DNA from: Utricularia gibba
Lineage: Eukaryota; Streptophyta; Magnoliopsida; Lamiales; Lentibulariaceae
DNA: 64,000 nucleotides
Assembly: GCA_002189035.1 (NCBI GenBank)
Contig: CM007991.1
Coordinates: forward strand, 1,426,001 to 1,490,000
Direction: 5' to 3'
In this document: piece by piece, positions 38,822-50,608 of the stretch
How positions within the stretch are numbered: the stretch's first letter is position 1
Layout: each line of letters starts with the position of its first letter
The notes under the pieces: model-generated
Databases searched by the model: none
Told to the model about the DNA's origin: nothing
Seen by the model: the letters and a program-made list of their open reading frames with translations, nothing else
Translations under genes and position numbers: made by a program

Positions 38822-41800
38822 ATGGCCAGAAGTTGGATTGGTCCCTCTCTGCTGCTTATTATTCTTACTATTTCAGGATGTGTACCTGTCATTGATTCAC
38901 AGGAAGAAGAGGCCTCCCAGACGTATACTATTTCGAGCTTTACATATGCACCAACTTCGATCAGGCCTTTCGAGTGGCGTTATATTAAAGGTTGAATCTT
39001 TAATCTGTTTTGTGCGTGCTGTGAGTTGTTTGTGTTTTCTGGTGTTAAAGGATCGATGTTGGATGTTATCTTTTTTACGAGTATCATCATTCCCTGCATT
39101 TGGACTTGATGTTTCCTCGTATTAGCCTACAGGGTCTCTTGCTGTACTTGTATACCTGCTATCTGGCATACATTCAACTATGGGCAAATTTTTTTCTTGC
39201 TCCAAGTCTCAATTTTTAGCTGAAAATCCATTTGAAGTTGATACATTGATAAAGTTTTTCGTACTCCGCAATTGTGAATGCCAGCATTTTCGCAATATCT
39301 TTTGTATAATGGATTTATCACTTAGCATCGTTGGGTTTTTAACAATAATGATCTTTCTAATGTTAGTTTCTAGATTCAACTTCACTTTTGTGTCGGTCTC
39401 TGTTCATCTCTGTAAAATGATAAATATGAGACTAGCCTTGTTATTTGCGATCCAAACATTTGATTTTTTCATGTATGAAGTTATCAATGTTGGTATTACT
39501 GATAGATTCTAGGTTACAGTCCCATGAAGCTGAGAACATAGGAGAAAGTAGCATATGCTTGCTTGCTATACTGCTTTTTTAGCTATCTATCGAATTTAAT
39601 GATCTCTTTGTTTTTCCCATCATTGCAGTTGACTTGCCATCATGGTTCTCTTCAATGTCATTAGCATTGGAATCCGATGTGAATGTTAGTGTCTTCATTT
39701 CTAATCCCACGAAAATCAGTTTTCTTCTCCATGAGCATTATTTATCTACGTTCTATTTGAAAAACTATATTTTTCAGGATCTCAATAAAGCAGTCAATGA
39801 TTCAGGAAGCTTTGCACCAATGATATGTTTCAGAGAAGGGAGCCCTCCTCTGCCTGATATCTACACTTCTTTAACTGGTCATGGTAAAATTCTTCTTCAC
39901 TGAACGATGTCTTTCTAGCGTTTATGCGTTCAACTTCAAATATTTTTGATTGGTTGTGAAACATGCCTTATTACAGTTTCAGGATACATTTCCAATGATT
40001 CCTTTCTTGGAATTGAAAGCCTTCAAAATGCTGAGAGGTGCTACCCCATGCAAAAGAACATATTTCTGAGACTAACAAATGAGCAGGTTTTTGTTGAATT
40101 AACTTTGACTAGTAAGAAAGCCTGCTGAACAATCACATGGAAAGCTAAAGTTTTTTACAGATTCTTCCAGGTACGTGGTATTTGGGACTGTTCAACGGGA
40201 TTGGAGCAGTCAGAACACAGTCAAAAATGGTATTTTTATGAAGAACAAGTTTCTCCAAAATGTACATTTCTGATCTTGGTATGCAATTACAGATTAATCG
40301 AGGATCTTCGTACTCATTTCATGGGAACATAAGTATAGAGGGATGCCTGATGTCGAGTATGCAAGGTCCTTACTGCAACCATTCAGTTGATAGTCTTTCA
40401 TGTACTGGCATTGATAGCATCTTGGGTACCAAACAAGATGAGAATCTTATTGCCTGTCAAAATGGCAAGGGAATAATTTGTCATGAGGATGGTAGCCCTC
40501 GAGCGTACACACTAGATGTCATGGGAATTGCTGAGGAGCTTGTTATCATGGTCAGCAATGTGACATTTAATCAGAGACAGTCAATGAAAAATTATAGCTT
40601 GATGTGCTATGCTAGACATGAGGCAATACCTGTCAATACATTGTATGATTTTTCTGGTGAAATAGCCAAAGCCCCTCTTGTCATAAAACTTCCAAAATCT
40701 GGGCGATGGTATATCATTATCCAACCAGTTGATTTTTCAAATGCAAGCGATGTGAAGCTAAGTAGGAATTCAACATCCTGCTACATGTTGCAATGGCTAG
40801 TGAATCAGTGTCCTCCTGATAAAGCTGGATCGAACTGTACATTTCAAAGATACATGCTTAAGGTATTCTATTTTTCAATCTTTCTGTGACTTCCCTTTGA
40901 TTTGGCATAAGCTAATCTAACTTCCCTTCAGACTGTTCTCAGGAGAAATCCAACAGTTCCCTTTGAATCCCACTACATACCAATCGCTGGAAACCTTTCA
41001 TCAGTCCCACCTAAATATCCTCAAGAATTTGACCTTGAGCCATTTCTGAGCAACTATACTGAGGGAAATAACACTGATTCCTGGACATTTTTCATCATGG
41101 ATATTCCATATGGTTCTGCCGGTGGAAATATACACGTGCGTCTTTCCTCTGATACAAAGATCAACTATGAAGTCTATGCACGTTATGGAGGCCTCCCTCT
41201 CTCATTAGCTATGATTATTTCTATGCAAACAGCACTAGCAGCAGCAATGGATCCATGTTTTTCAAGTTGTACGATTCAAAAGAAAAGCAGATAAGTTTTT
41301 ATTTTCTCCTTGTACGAGCGGGAATTTGGAGCTTTGGATTGAGAAAACTGAACATTTCCATGTCAACTGAAACGTCCGTTGCACTGTCTCTTGAGAGATG
41401 CCCACGAAAATGTTCTGATCATGGAACATGTCAATCAGCTGTAGATGTTAGTGGACTCATGCTATACAGGTTTCCTTTAAACTCTCAGTATTCTATTTTA
41501 CATCTCTTGATCTGTATGCCGTTCTTGATTTTACTATGACGATATCAGCTACTGTGCATGCGATAGGAACCACGGTGGCTTTGATTGCAGTGTTGAACTA
41601 GTGTCACATCAAGGCAAGTTTATCAACTGTAACTTGTTTGGTTTTGTTGTGGCATGCCTTTTCAGTGTGGTGCTTTAAACTCCTTTGTAGTACTTGCTAA
41701 AGGAAAAGTGCTGAAAAAACATGTAGGGCACATTCAACAGTCCATTTTTCTTATAGCATCGAATGCAGCTGCCATACTTCCATCCTATTGGGCTCTTAGG

Positions 41801-42891
41801 AACAAGGTGCATGTTACTATATGTTGCTTCCAAAACTCAACTTTTGTTGATATTTTTTCTGTTTTTCCCTCATTTTCTGCTGTAATGTTGTTTTGCCTTT
41901 CTCTAGGCATTTGCAGAATGGGTTCTTTTCACATGTAGCGGCATCTCAAGTGCATTATACCATGCATGTGATGTAGGAACATGGTGTCTGTTGTCATTCC
42001 ATGTACTGCAGGTCTGTGAATCTCTTGCTTTGTGCTGCAATCCCTTCTTCATTCTTTCCCTATGACTCATTTGCCGCTGTTTCATCAGTTCTTGGACTTC
42101 TGGCTTTCATTTATGGCGGTTGTAAGCACATTCGTGTACTTATCCACCATTTCTGACTCTGCCAAGAGGACAATCCACACCATTGTTGCTATCTTAACAG
42201 CTCTCTTGGCTGAAACAGGACCAACGAGGTAAATCCAATTCTCTTGATGAGATTGCTTATACTTATACGGCTTGTTGATTCTTTTGCTAACAATACCATT
42301 TTGTCACACCTTTTGCAGGGCCAAGAACATTGCTTATGTATTAGGTCTAGGAGCTTTGGGACTACTTGTTGGATTGTTCATCGAATTCACTGCTCACAAT
42401 CCATTGTTTTTATTCACTACAAATTTCCACTTAAATATTCTCGAGAGGTATTTACCATTGTTTCCTGCTGTTTCTCGAGATCCCACAGGCTATAATGCTG
42501 TTTTGAATGCAGATGGGAAGCTTTGAAGCAATGGGTATGTAGGATCTTCAAGATGATACTGAAAAGATTCAACTGGGGATTCATTGTTTTTGGGTTCATG
42601 ATGCTTGGAATGGCTGCAGTTAGCTGGGAAATGGAGAAGACTGAGAGCTACTGGATCTGGCACAGGTATGAAAGTTCAGCCCCACAGAGGCAATAACAAG
42701 CTGTTGACCTATGACAACCTTGCTGTGCTCTCTGCAGTTTATGGCACATCTTTATATACTCGTCATCCTTTTTCTTCCTTTGCTCGAAAGTGGAAGCTGG
42801 AAACAGTGGCGATGAGACAGTTCCGAATGCTGCAGGATATGAGTTAACTCGGCATAACTCTTCAAGTAGAAGATCAGGACATGAACGATAA
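38822..42891 (+). CDS. PGAP6/TMEM8-like membrane protein (EGF-like plus CREST 7-TM domain), with an apparent one-base deletion
   Basis: Member of the TMEM8/PGAP6 group (Pfam DUF3522) of the CREST superfamily; animal PGAP6 is a GPI-specific phospholipase A2. Fourteen exons from 38822-38990, 39629-39684, 39778-39883, 39977-40086, 40161-40229, 40293-40862, 40932-41469, 41549-41613, 41727-41806, 41907-42011, 42089-42228, 42319-42447, 42513-42665 to 42738-42891. Signal peptide (LLLIILTISGCVPVID), a long extracellular region, an EGF-like Cys cluster (CPRKCSDHGTC and YCACDRNHGGFDC), then seven helices with the CREST residues Ser/His/Asp (GISSALYHACD, FLDFW, SLWHIL). In exon 7 the frame breaks after YGGLP at CTCCCTCTC (41195-41197); one added C continues with YDYFYANSTSSSNGSMFFK, giving 814 residues. 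Intron 8 has a GC donor (CAAG|GCAAGT, 41614). Confidence 0.87.
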
Positions 42892-43159
42892 GTGTACATA
42901 TTTCCCTTTGATTGTAACATGCAGACCACAGGTTAAATTAACCAGTAGATCAGTATAAAAAATACCAGCTATGTTCATTCTTTCTTCTTGAAATTGTATA
43001 AAAATGTCTGAACAAATATATATACACATTCCCAATCACTTATACAGTAAAAACAAGGGAAACAACTTTTGATGAATCATCATACTTTTCATGCACAAGA
43101 TATAGGAAAACTGTAAGTCTGAAGGGCAAAACAAAGAACATATATACAGGGGCGCGGTA

Positions 43160-44891
43160 TCATGCCTGTAACTTTCTGTGATTGCTCCTTATGTTCCACA
43201 GAAGCTCGGAGCACTTTTTCATACTTGGCCGTTTATCACGGTTAGGAGTCAAACAATGCATTGCCAGTTGAAGAATTTTCTCAAGGGCAAAAATATTAGC
43301 AGGGCATCTCTGCAGCCTCGGATCGAAAGCTATGACAGCATCACCACTACTGAGATTCTTTAATGCCTGAAAGTAACAAGTTCTAAGCTCGTGGGAAGGC
43401 ATGAAAAACCAGAGAATGAGTAAATGGCATACCCATGCAGCAGTGAACTTCTCCTTTGGGCCACGTTTGGGTTCAATTGGTCTTCGACCAGTGACAAGTT
43501 CAATAAGAAGAATACCAAATGAATAAACATCACTCTTTTCTGTAAGGTGATTGGTACAGAGGTATTCGGGGTCCAAGTAGCCAAGGTTCCCTTAACTTTA
43601 GTGGAAACATGGGTGTCGCCTGAATCAGCATCTGCTGCTAAACGGGCAAACCCGAAATCAGCTACCTTAGCACGAAGATCATTGGTAAGTAAGATATTAG
43701 AAGACTTGATATCTCTGTGGATGATGGGGTGATCTGCAAACAACATAAGATCAACTAACTTTCAGATACAAGAACACAAAATAACTAGTTTTGCCACAGC
43801 TATGAAGCCTTCATGAACCTGTGTATGCGTGCAGATATGTGATAGCATGTGCAACATCGATGGCGATCTGTAGCCGAGAAACAAAATCAAGAGTGGTGCC
43901 ATTTCCAGCTGTAGAATTAAGCTGGTTATCATTCATTAAATTCATGGACTAGTAACAACAGTGAGAACATGAACACTATAAGCAAACTCACCATCCAAGT
44001 GTTCTCTTAACGTTCCATTAGGGACGTACTCAACGATAATGACCCCTCATCTCCATGCTCTACGTACCCGTAGAATCTCACTAAGTGAATATGCTCGACT
44101 AGTGCCAGAATCCGTACCTCACTCTGAAATTCTCCCAACTGCAAATCATGCAGCCTCTGCAGAAATCCAACGTAATACAGATTAGGCTTTAAATTCTTCA
44201 ATTGTTTGATAGGTAAAACAAACATTGAGATACAGAAACAGGAAAGTTTTGATGGTTTCTAACATAAACACGACTCAACCATATAGCCATGTTCAACAAT
44301 TTAGAGAGACTAACAGACGTACAAATAGACATAAACAACAGGGTATTTCTTTAAAGCAAAGATTTTTGTTTCGTCAAATTCTAACATTAAACAGCATCAA
44401 TTCACTCAGTAAAGTAACATCTAAAATACCAAGAACGAACAGTAACATCCCAGGTCCTAACCTTCTTACGACGCTTGATTGCAACTACTGTTCCATCATT
44501 CAGACGACCCTTATACACCGTTCCAAACCCACCTTGTCCGATTCTATAAGCGGGTGAAAATTTTTTAGTCGCCTTAAGAATTTCCTCCATGGTAAACGTA
44601 TAACTTCTCGTCTCTGAGCCATTCCTTGAACTACTCGAGCTACCATAGCCGCGAAGTTTTGGGCTTCGTCTTGCGTCACTCCCATAACTAGAAGCTTCAG
44701 GAAATCAGTGAAATGGATCAAACATCGACCCTCAGAACAATACAAGTGTTAAAAAAAAAACACATATTTCACACGGAATATAAACAAACATCAGGATTAA
44801 ATCGGAAGGCGGAAGAAGATGATCATGTACCGGAATTGTCCTGACTTTCACCCGCAGTCCGCCGCCTGCCAGCTGAGAGCCGACTTCCCAT
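43160..44891 (-). CDS. Receptor-like cytoplasmic kinase, CRCK type, with two apparent one-base deletions
   Basis: Ser/Thr kinase resembling calmodulin-binding receptor-like cytoplasmic kinases (CRCK2/3), cytosolic and soluble. Exons about 44891-44831, 44687-44462, 44156-43992, 43908-43819, 43733-43433 and 43366-43160. A Ser/Arg-rich N-terminus ([14 protein letters not shown]) leads to [33 protein letters not shown] and [55 protein letters not shown] and [20 protein letters not shown] follow. The frame breaks at GATGAGGGGTC (G run, plus 44043-44046) and again at GGAACCTTGG (plus 43585-43590, where GGACCC-type [11 protein letters not shown] is expected). Both are cured by one base. The exon 1 to 2 phase is also off by one, so the N-terminus is uncertain and may contain a third missing base or another exon. 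Confidence 0.75.
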
Positions 44892-45593
44892 ACGCTTTCT
44901 ATCTGGAAAGGCGGAGACACCCCGGAAGAACAGGCCACCGATGATCGACTTTTGTTTTGTTTCTTTTTCTTTTTCAATCAGAAGAATTCCATTTTTAAAA
45001 TCAATATTTATTTTATGAAAATAGAGAATCAAAAATATTTTCTTGTCACTGTTAGAATGCTGTACAAGGGACTAATATTCAACTAACTCCTTTTTTGTGG
45101 GACCCCTTTCTATCAATAGAATTCATTAAAATAAGTTGCAAAAAACATATTTTTAAATATTTAATAAAAAATTAAGAAGGGAGTTGACTGAACTCTTGAC
45201 CTCTATATCATTCTTTGGGTTTAAAATGGGTTTAATACTACACCATATGAATCATTTATAAAAATGATCATCTTTACAATCTCTTTTATACATTAAGTTA
45301 AAAAAATTATATTATGAATGATTATTTTTCTCAAATAATATTTGACATATTGTCAGATTTCTAATGCATCCCCACTTATATAGTAATAATTAGTGTGTCT
45401 TTTTTACAAAAGGTTAATAGTTATTGGAATTTAAGAAAATAATAAATGAAATGCATTATTTTGAAAAAAAGGTTTATAATATTTTTTATTGGAAATTTAA
45501 ATTATCATAAAGATGAAATTTGGTGATCTACTCTCTTGAAATATCATGTAAAATAATATATTTTTAGTGGAATATTCAAATCCTAATACACAC

Positions 45594-45690
45594 AATTTTC
45601 AATTAAATATATTATTTAGAAAATCAAATACTACACCATTACATTTCATAGATTACAATCATGATAAAATTTGGGTTAAATTTAAATTAT
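45594..45690 (+). repeat. AT-rich direct repeat, copy 1 (about 97 bp)
   Basis: Starts AATTTTCAATTAAATATATT and runs through CTACACCATTACATTTCATAG to a TTTGGGTTAAATTTAAATTAT end. It matches copy 2 at 45738-45832 with only a few changes and small gaps; start-to-start distance is 144 bases. Confidence 0.8.
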
Positions 45691-45737
45691 AAAAATTAAG
45701 AAAAATTATTTTCAATTAAACACTTTTTAAATTAAAT

Positions 45738-45832
45738 AATTTTCAATTAAATATATTATTTAGTAAATCAAATACTACACCATTAGATTTCATAGATTAT
45801 CATGATAAAATTTGGGTTAAAATTTAAATTAT
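45738..45832 (+). repeat. AT-rich direct repeat, copy 2 (about 95 bp)
   Basis: Second copy of the 45594-45690 element. It differs by a few substitutions (for example TTAGTAAAT against TTAGAAAAT, CATTAGATT against CATTACATT) and lacks the ACA before ATCATG. The close match suggests a fairly recent local duplication. Confidence 0.8.
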
Positions 45833-46018
45833 TTTAAAAAATAAAATAAAGTATTATTCTCGAATAATTAAGTTTGAAAAAAGGTTTTTTTGTAAAATAA
45901 AAAATTCGAATTATGAGAGATTCACAGTTTTTTGTCTATTTAAAACATTAATAAAATATATTTCTTAATGGAGTAAGAAATAGCCTTTTCCTAAAATACC
46001 CTCGTCCCGTCCCAACCC

Positions 46019-46110
46019 TAACCACGGTTATACTGACTGACCATGGTTAGCGTAGCCCCATTATTTCAGGACAACGCCCTCACACTACCCGTGTTTGCTA
46101 ACCATGGTTA
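46019..46110 (+). repeat. Palindromic TAACC(A)TGGTTA elements, left group
   Basis: A near-perfect copy TAACCACGGTTA at 46019-46030, a half-degenerate GACCATGGTTAG around 46039-46050 and a perfect 12-base palindrome TAACCATGGTTA at 46099-46110. Each contains inverted GGTTA half-sites. They lie left of the tandem array that carries three more copies. Confidence 0.75.
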
Positions 46111-46217
46111 ACATTAGCTTCTTTCTGTAAGCTACCCTCCCTGATGAGGGAAAATGAAAAACTGCACCTCCACTCAACAAATAGGCAACGATTCTCCCCA
46201 AGTTGCCCTCCAACACA

Positions 46218-46443
46218 AATCTTTCTGAAACTCTAACCATGGTTAACCGCGAACCTCCTCTCTCAACCTCATGCCCTTGAGGGTTCTCCTCAAATTGCCC
46301 TCCATCCACAAATCTTTCTGAAACTCTAACCATGGTTAACCGCAAACCTCCTGTCTCAACCTCATGCCCTTGAGGGTTCTCCCCAAATTGCCCTCCATCC
46401 ACACAAGTCTCTCTGAAACTCTAACCATGGTTAACCGCGAACC
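46218..46443 (+). repeat. Tandem array of 93-95 bp units, each with the palindrome TAACCATGGTTA
   Basis: Two full units (46218-46310 and 46311-46405) and a partial third. Unit content in order: AATCTTTCTGAAACTC, the palindrome (46234-46245, 46327-46338, 46422-46433), CCGCGAACCTCCT, CTCAACCTCATGCCCTTGAG, GGTTCTCC and a CAAATTGCCCTCCATCCAC end. Copies differ by a handful of bases. A minus-strand ORF (46085-46402) simply reads through the repeats and shows the same peptide twice; I do not call it a gene. The array lies about 1 kb upstream of the ELM2/SANT gene start. Confidence 0.85.
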
Positions 46444-47459
46444 GCTTTCTTTGTCCAATAAAAGGTGAAACTGAAATTCCATCCTTCGAGAATTAGAAGT
46501 TCTTTTTTGGTAGAGTCAAGGATTAGGATATCTATCTCCTCCATTCGAAGGCCCTACACCTTCTATACTTCAAGAACTGGTACGTTTCTGTATTTTCCAA
46601 GTTCCAATTCTTTTTTAAATAACAACTTGGTTTCAAAACAGGGTGAATACCAGAAGATTCAAGACCTCGGTAACTGGTAATGGTAACGTCCGTCTCCCCC
46701 CTGTGCGTGTTTTTTCGGTTTTCTTTTTTTGTCTGTGCTTGGGCTTTACAAGAAAGGGGCTTGTGCTTTAGAAAAATGGTGAATTAACCCAGAAAATAGC
46801 GGTTATTGCTTTACTTCCCCTCTTCTTTCACTGGTTTGGAGAGAGAAAGGCGCGGGACAAATATTTCCCCTGGTGTGTAGTGGTCTGAGGGTTCTCCTCA
46901 ACTCATCGTCTGGGTGCTGCTTATGTGGGTATTCTATTCCATTGAGGACCCTGCGCGTGTTTCCTTCATTTCGAATCTCAGTCGCAGCTTCGGTTGTTTG
47001 AAGCCGTGCTGTTGTCGTTGTAGTCGCAGGGGCCTTTTTGTTTTCCGCTGTTTTACGTTTTAAGGTTTTTGTGGCTTGCGCGATGCGAAGTTTGTACATG
47101 CGATTGGAGGTGAACAACGGCTATGGGTCTAGTGACGAAGGCATGTCGGATGCTCTTCTTGCTGCTTTGAATGCCTTTCGTCAAACGTCTGTTTGAAGGA
47201 TTCTTTCTATTTTGTAGAAAGATTGAATGAGTTTCTGGGTTGCTTGCTTTAGTTGCTGCTCGTTTTTTTATCGATTTTGTTTCGAGTATCTTATTGTTCT
47301 AAGAAAGTGTGGAGTGATCTGTGGGCATGTTTTTTACCCCCAGATTGTGGATTTGATTCAAAAATCAGGATTATTGCTGGCGGATTGACATGGAGAAGGG
47401 GAGATAGAAGTTTAATTTCTTGCTAATAGCAAGATCTGGGATAGGATTTCTCAATTTGA
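46444..47459 (+). other. Leader/promoter region of the ELM2/SANT gene
   Basis: Sequence from about 46450 has normal base composition and many T-rich tracts; it probably contains the promoter and a spliced 5' UTR (for example donors near 46680 and 47220), but I cannot fix the exons. No conserved ORF is visible. Confidence 0.4.
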
Positions 47460-49104
47460 ATGGTGATTTTTGCGGAGATGCATGATAGAGTTAAGAAAGA
47501 AGAACCATTTGTGGTGGACATTATGAAAGCTGCATTAGATACTGGTAACAAGGATCCTTGTTTCCCGGATTCAAGTGGGAACCAGAGAAAGGAACAAAAA
47601 TACGAATTTAATGAGATTTTTCAAGAGAGACAAAGTGTTGACAAGGTTGTTGAGAGTAATGCGTTGGGAATAGATGAGGACCCTCTCAGTAAAAAGAGGA
47701 AACGCCAATGCTTCTCGTCTACTCTGAACTGGCTCCGTAGCCATGCGAAGAAGCCTTTCGATTTGGACATGGGGCCATTGCCGGAAACAAGCAAATGGAA
47801 GCATTGTGGCGGTGATCTTCCATGGAAGCAAATTCTCTCAATTCGTGAAACTTTGAGGAAGAAGGCAGATCCCCCACAACCTTCTGTTTTGCAGGTCAGC
47901 ATTTTTTATCTCTCTTTTGCTATTTAAGCAAGTAGATGTGAATGTACATGCTGTTGCTAGCGTTTATGGTCTACTGTGCTTTCCTTGAAAAGCTTCATTT
48001 GTGAATTATTTTAGTCACCTGAGTTATTTGATCTCTCAAACATTGATTTTTGTATTGCGTGGATGATCCTTTGTGTAGTGCAAGTGTTAGAGTGTAAAGA
48101 TGTAGTCAATGGATAGATGTTTTTTGCCGGGGCTTCATCCATCCCTTTTGAGTCATTGAAAACAAGCAGCTCTAAGTTTTTGTGCAACTGAGTTTATCTT
48201 CAGCTTTCTTCATTCGTTGGTTACCTCTCTGCGAGTGTTTTTCTAAGTGAAATGATGTGATTCATTGCAGAAGAAGCAAAGGATGCATCCAAGCATGTAT
48301 GAAGACAATCAATACAGCAATGACAGAATACGGTGCAGCCGAAGAATCCTTGCTGCCAAGGATTCTTTTCACAAGGGGCAGGATCATAGTCCCAAGTCAC
48401 CTTTCTCTGAGAGTTTTGAAGATGAAAGCTCTGAAGAGAAGCAACTTGATGATCCTTGGTTTGTGAATCATCGAAGGAAACGGCCTCGCATCGGCTCACT
48501 TTTCCAAGCGACTCTGCCTGAGCCTTGTGGAGAGTTTTCAGGTGACCCCAAATGGCTCGGTACTAAAGTGTGGCCACTGGAGAAGACAGAAAACAAGAGA
48601 TTCATTATAGAAATTGAGCCCATTGGAAAAGGTAGACCAGAACACTGTGGTTGTGAGTTTCCAGGCGACCCACATTGCGTAAGATTCCATATCACAGAGA
48701 AGCGGATCAAGAAAATGCTCGAGCTCCGATCAGCCTTCTACTCATGGAAACTGGACTACATGGGTGAAAATGTAGCACTGTCTTGGACAAAGGAAGATCA
48801 GCAGAAGTTTCAGGACACGGTTGAGACAAACCGTTTGTCATCAGACAAATACTTCTGGGATGAGCTATTTAAGTGTTTCCCAGGGAAAGGCCGTGAAGCA
48901 CTGGTGAGCTACTACTTCAATGTGTTTCTTCTCAGACGGAGAAGCGAGCAGAACAGGAGCATGACGGACCATATTTACAGCGACGACGAAGAGTCGGAAC
49001 TGGGGCCTATTGCTGATAGGTTCGGCCAAAGCACGGCCAACTCCAGGGACTCTATTTTTTGTTCTCCGAAGAAGACGTCGTCTGCCCATCCCAGCAGCAG
49101 ATAG
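47460..49104 (+). CDS. ELM2/SANT (MYB-like) domain nuclear protein
   Basis: Two exons, 47460-47894 and 48271-49104, give 423 codons with the stop. The N-terminal half has a basic stretch (KKRKRQ, possible nuclear signal) and WKQILSIRETLRKKADPP. The C-terminal half begins at the ELM2-like block RIGSLFQATLPEP then WLGTKVWPL and IGKGRPEHCGCEFPGDPHCV. A SANT/MYB-like helix set follows (LSWTKEDQQKFQDTVETN to FWDELFKCFPGKGREALVSY YFNVFLLRRRSEQNR). Plant proteins of this kind are annotated as ELM2 domain proteins and resemble the C-terminus of ARID2; they are thought to act in histone-deacetylase type complexes, which is inference here. The start at 47460 is the first in-frame ATG; Met7 is an alternative. 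Confidence 0.85.
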
Positions 49105-49407
49105 AGACCATCCAGAAGCTCGGCGTAGATGGAACGTGGGTGTACATTTTGGTGGCTGGTGGAGAACTCGTATTTTGACGACGACGACGAGGACGAGTGA
49201 ACAGTGAAGGAGCACATTTCCAAATTACTACCTTTTTTACATATATTTTAAAATTTTTAGACAATGATGGGCTGTGTCAGGTCCGGCCCATGAAATGGGT
49301 TGCTGATTTTTAAGGTGGGCCGGAAGAATGGGTAAACCGATCATTCACTTGACATGCACAACCGAACGGCGAAGCTCGTCTCTCTTCTTCCCCCAACGTC
49401 GACTACA
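49105..49407 (+). promoter_or_regulatory. ELM2/SANT 3' UTR and MESD-like promoter with site II cores
   Basis: Only about 300 bases between the two coding regions. ATGGGCTG, GGCCCATG and GTGGGCCG cores at 49266-49322 form a site II cluster just before the MESD-like start, suggesting a compact TCP-regulated promoter. Confidence 0.5.
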
Positions 49408-50608
49408 ATGCAAAATCTCAGCTCCAGGTTCTTGATCCTCCTCCTGATCGCTGCTGAATCGCATTTCGAATTCTCCGACGCGTTGCAGAGGAAGGTTCAC
49501 ATTCCCGATGAGCTAGATGACGTCGTCGACGAGGAGGAGGATGAGGCATGGAAACAATGGGGGAAGCCTAATACGTTACCGGAATTCGATCCTCCGCCGA
49601 CAGATTTCACCGGGATGAGCATCCAGGAGATCAATGAGAAGATGTTGAAGCGTCAATATGGGCCCGTTTTCGGGTTCGTTAAACTTAGGCCTGGTGCTCG
49701 CAGGACTCCGGTGAGCCAGCGAATGTAGACTTCTCAAACTCGTTTTGCTTTTCTGGTTGAGGAAATCGATTGACTTGTTGCAGGATAAAGTGTCGGAAAT
49801 TGCTACGAAATGGAGCCGGGTCGCGAGAACGGGGTCAATTGAAGTCAAATTCAGCGGTTTTGATTTGAGTACAGTCATGTTCACTATGAACAAAGGTCAA
49901 GATACTCTGGAGGTTTGTGTTCGACATTTTGTATCGAGTCGTGTGATTCCGTGTTTGTTGCAGTTGTGAACATCAAAGCTTAGGAAAGTTGAGTGGATCA
50001 AAGAAACTAAGGCATTTTTTAAAGGGATTTGATGGGTAAATTTTGAATCCAGATATAGGTGCTTTCAAGTATTTGGGCATTGAGCCAGGATCCCATAATA
50101 TTTAGTAGCTTTTGTCATGATAAAATCTCGTGTCAAAATAGTAGGATCAAAAGGCAGCTGGTGAAGGTTTTTCATGTCTTTCCCTTGAGGCTGAACCAGG
50201 GTACCTCTTCCTTGACATCTTTGAACCCCTTTGAGTTGTTTTCAACTTGGATGTGCATTGAACCACTGGTTGTGTCAGCAAGCCTCATTTCGATTTGACT
50301 GGATTTAACGGGTGGTATGGTACCTGAATTGAATTCCCCGGTTCAGTCAAGTTCTTTGCTATGGTTTTGCATTTTGTGTGTATGTTCACCAATGGATTCA
50401 TTCCTAAAACGTAAATATCGTCATTATTCTACTGAATTGACAGTTGAAAGAGTTCCTGCTGAGCCAAGCTGAAGCGTATGAAGTGAAAATAGGAGATCAA
50501 CTGTTCAGGAGAGATGGGGATCCTTCATTTGAAGAAATCATTCAGAATCTGGAGACTGAGAAGCTCAAAGCTCATGGTTCTAAAGATGAAACTCATGAAG
50601 AACTTTGA
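49408..50608 (+). CDS. MESD-like ER chaperone
   Basis: Plant homologue of MESD, the ER chaperone for LDL-receptor-family beta-propellers in animals. Exons 49408-49710, 49784-49912 and 50444-50608 give 199 codons with the stop. Signal peptide (SSRFLILLLIAAESHFEFSDA), then the hallmark KVHIPDELDDVVDEEEDEAWK, WGKPNTLPEFDPPPTDFTGM, FVKLRPGARRTPDKVSEIA and a compact alpha/beta domain. It ends THEEL, an HDEL-like tetrapeptide (animal MESD ends REDL), consistent with ER retention. Plants lack LDL receptors, so the client is unknown. An in-frame ATG at 49354 exists; I prefer 49408 because it places the signal peptide at the very N-terminus. Confidence 0.87.

Larger units (their letters stand above)
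44892..46000. other. AT-rich spacer left of the repeat cluster
   Basis: Leader of the CRCK gene near 44900-45000, then about 900 bases of AT-rich sequence with no gene. It includes a direct repeat listed separately. Confidence 0.5.

Noticed and set aside
46085..46402. 105-codon minus-strand ORF with internal peptide repeat
   Set aside because: Created by the tandem DNA repeat reading in the same frame; no other protein-like feature.
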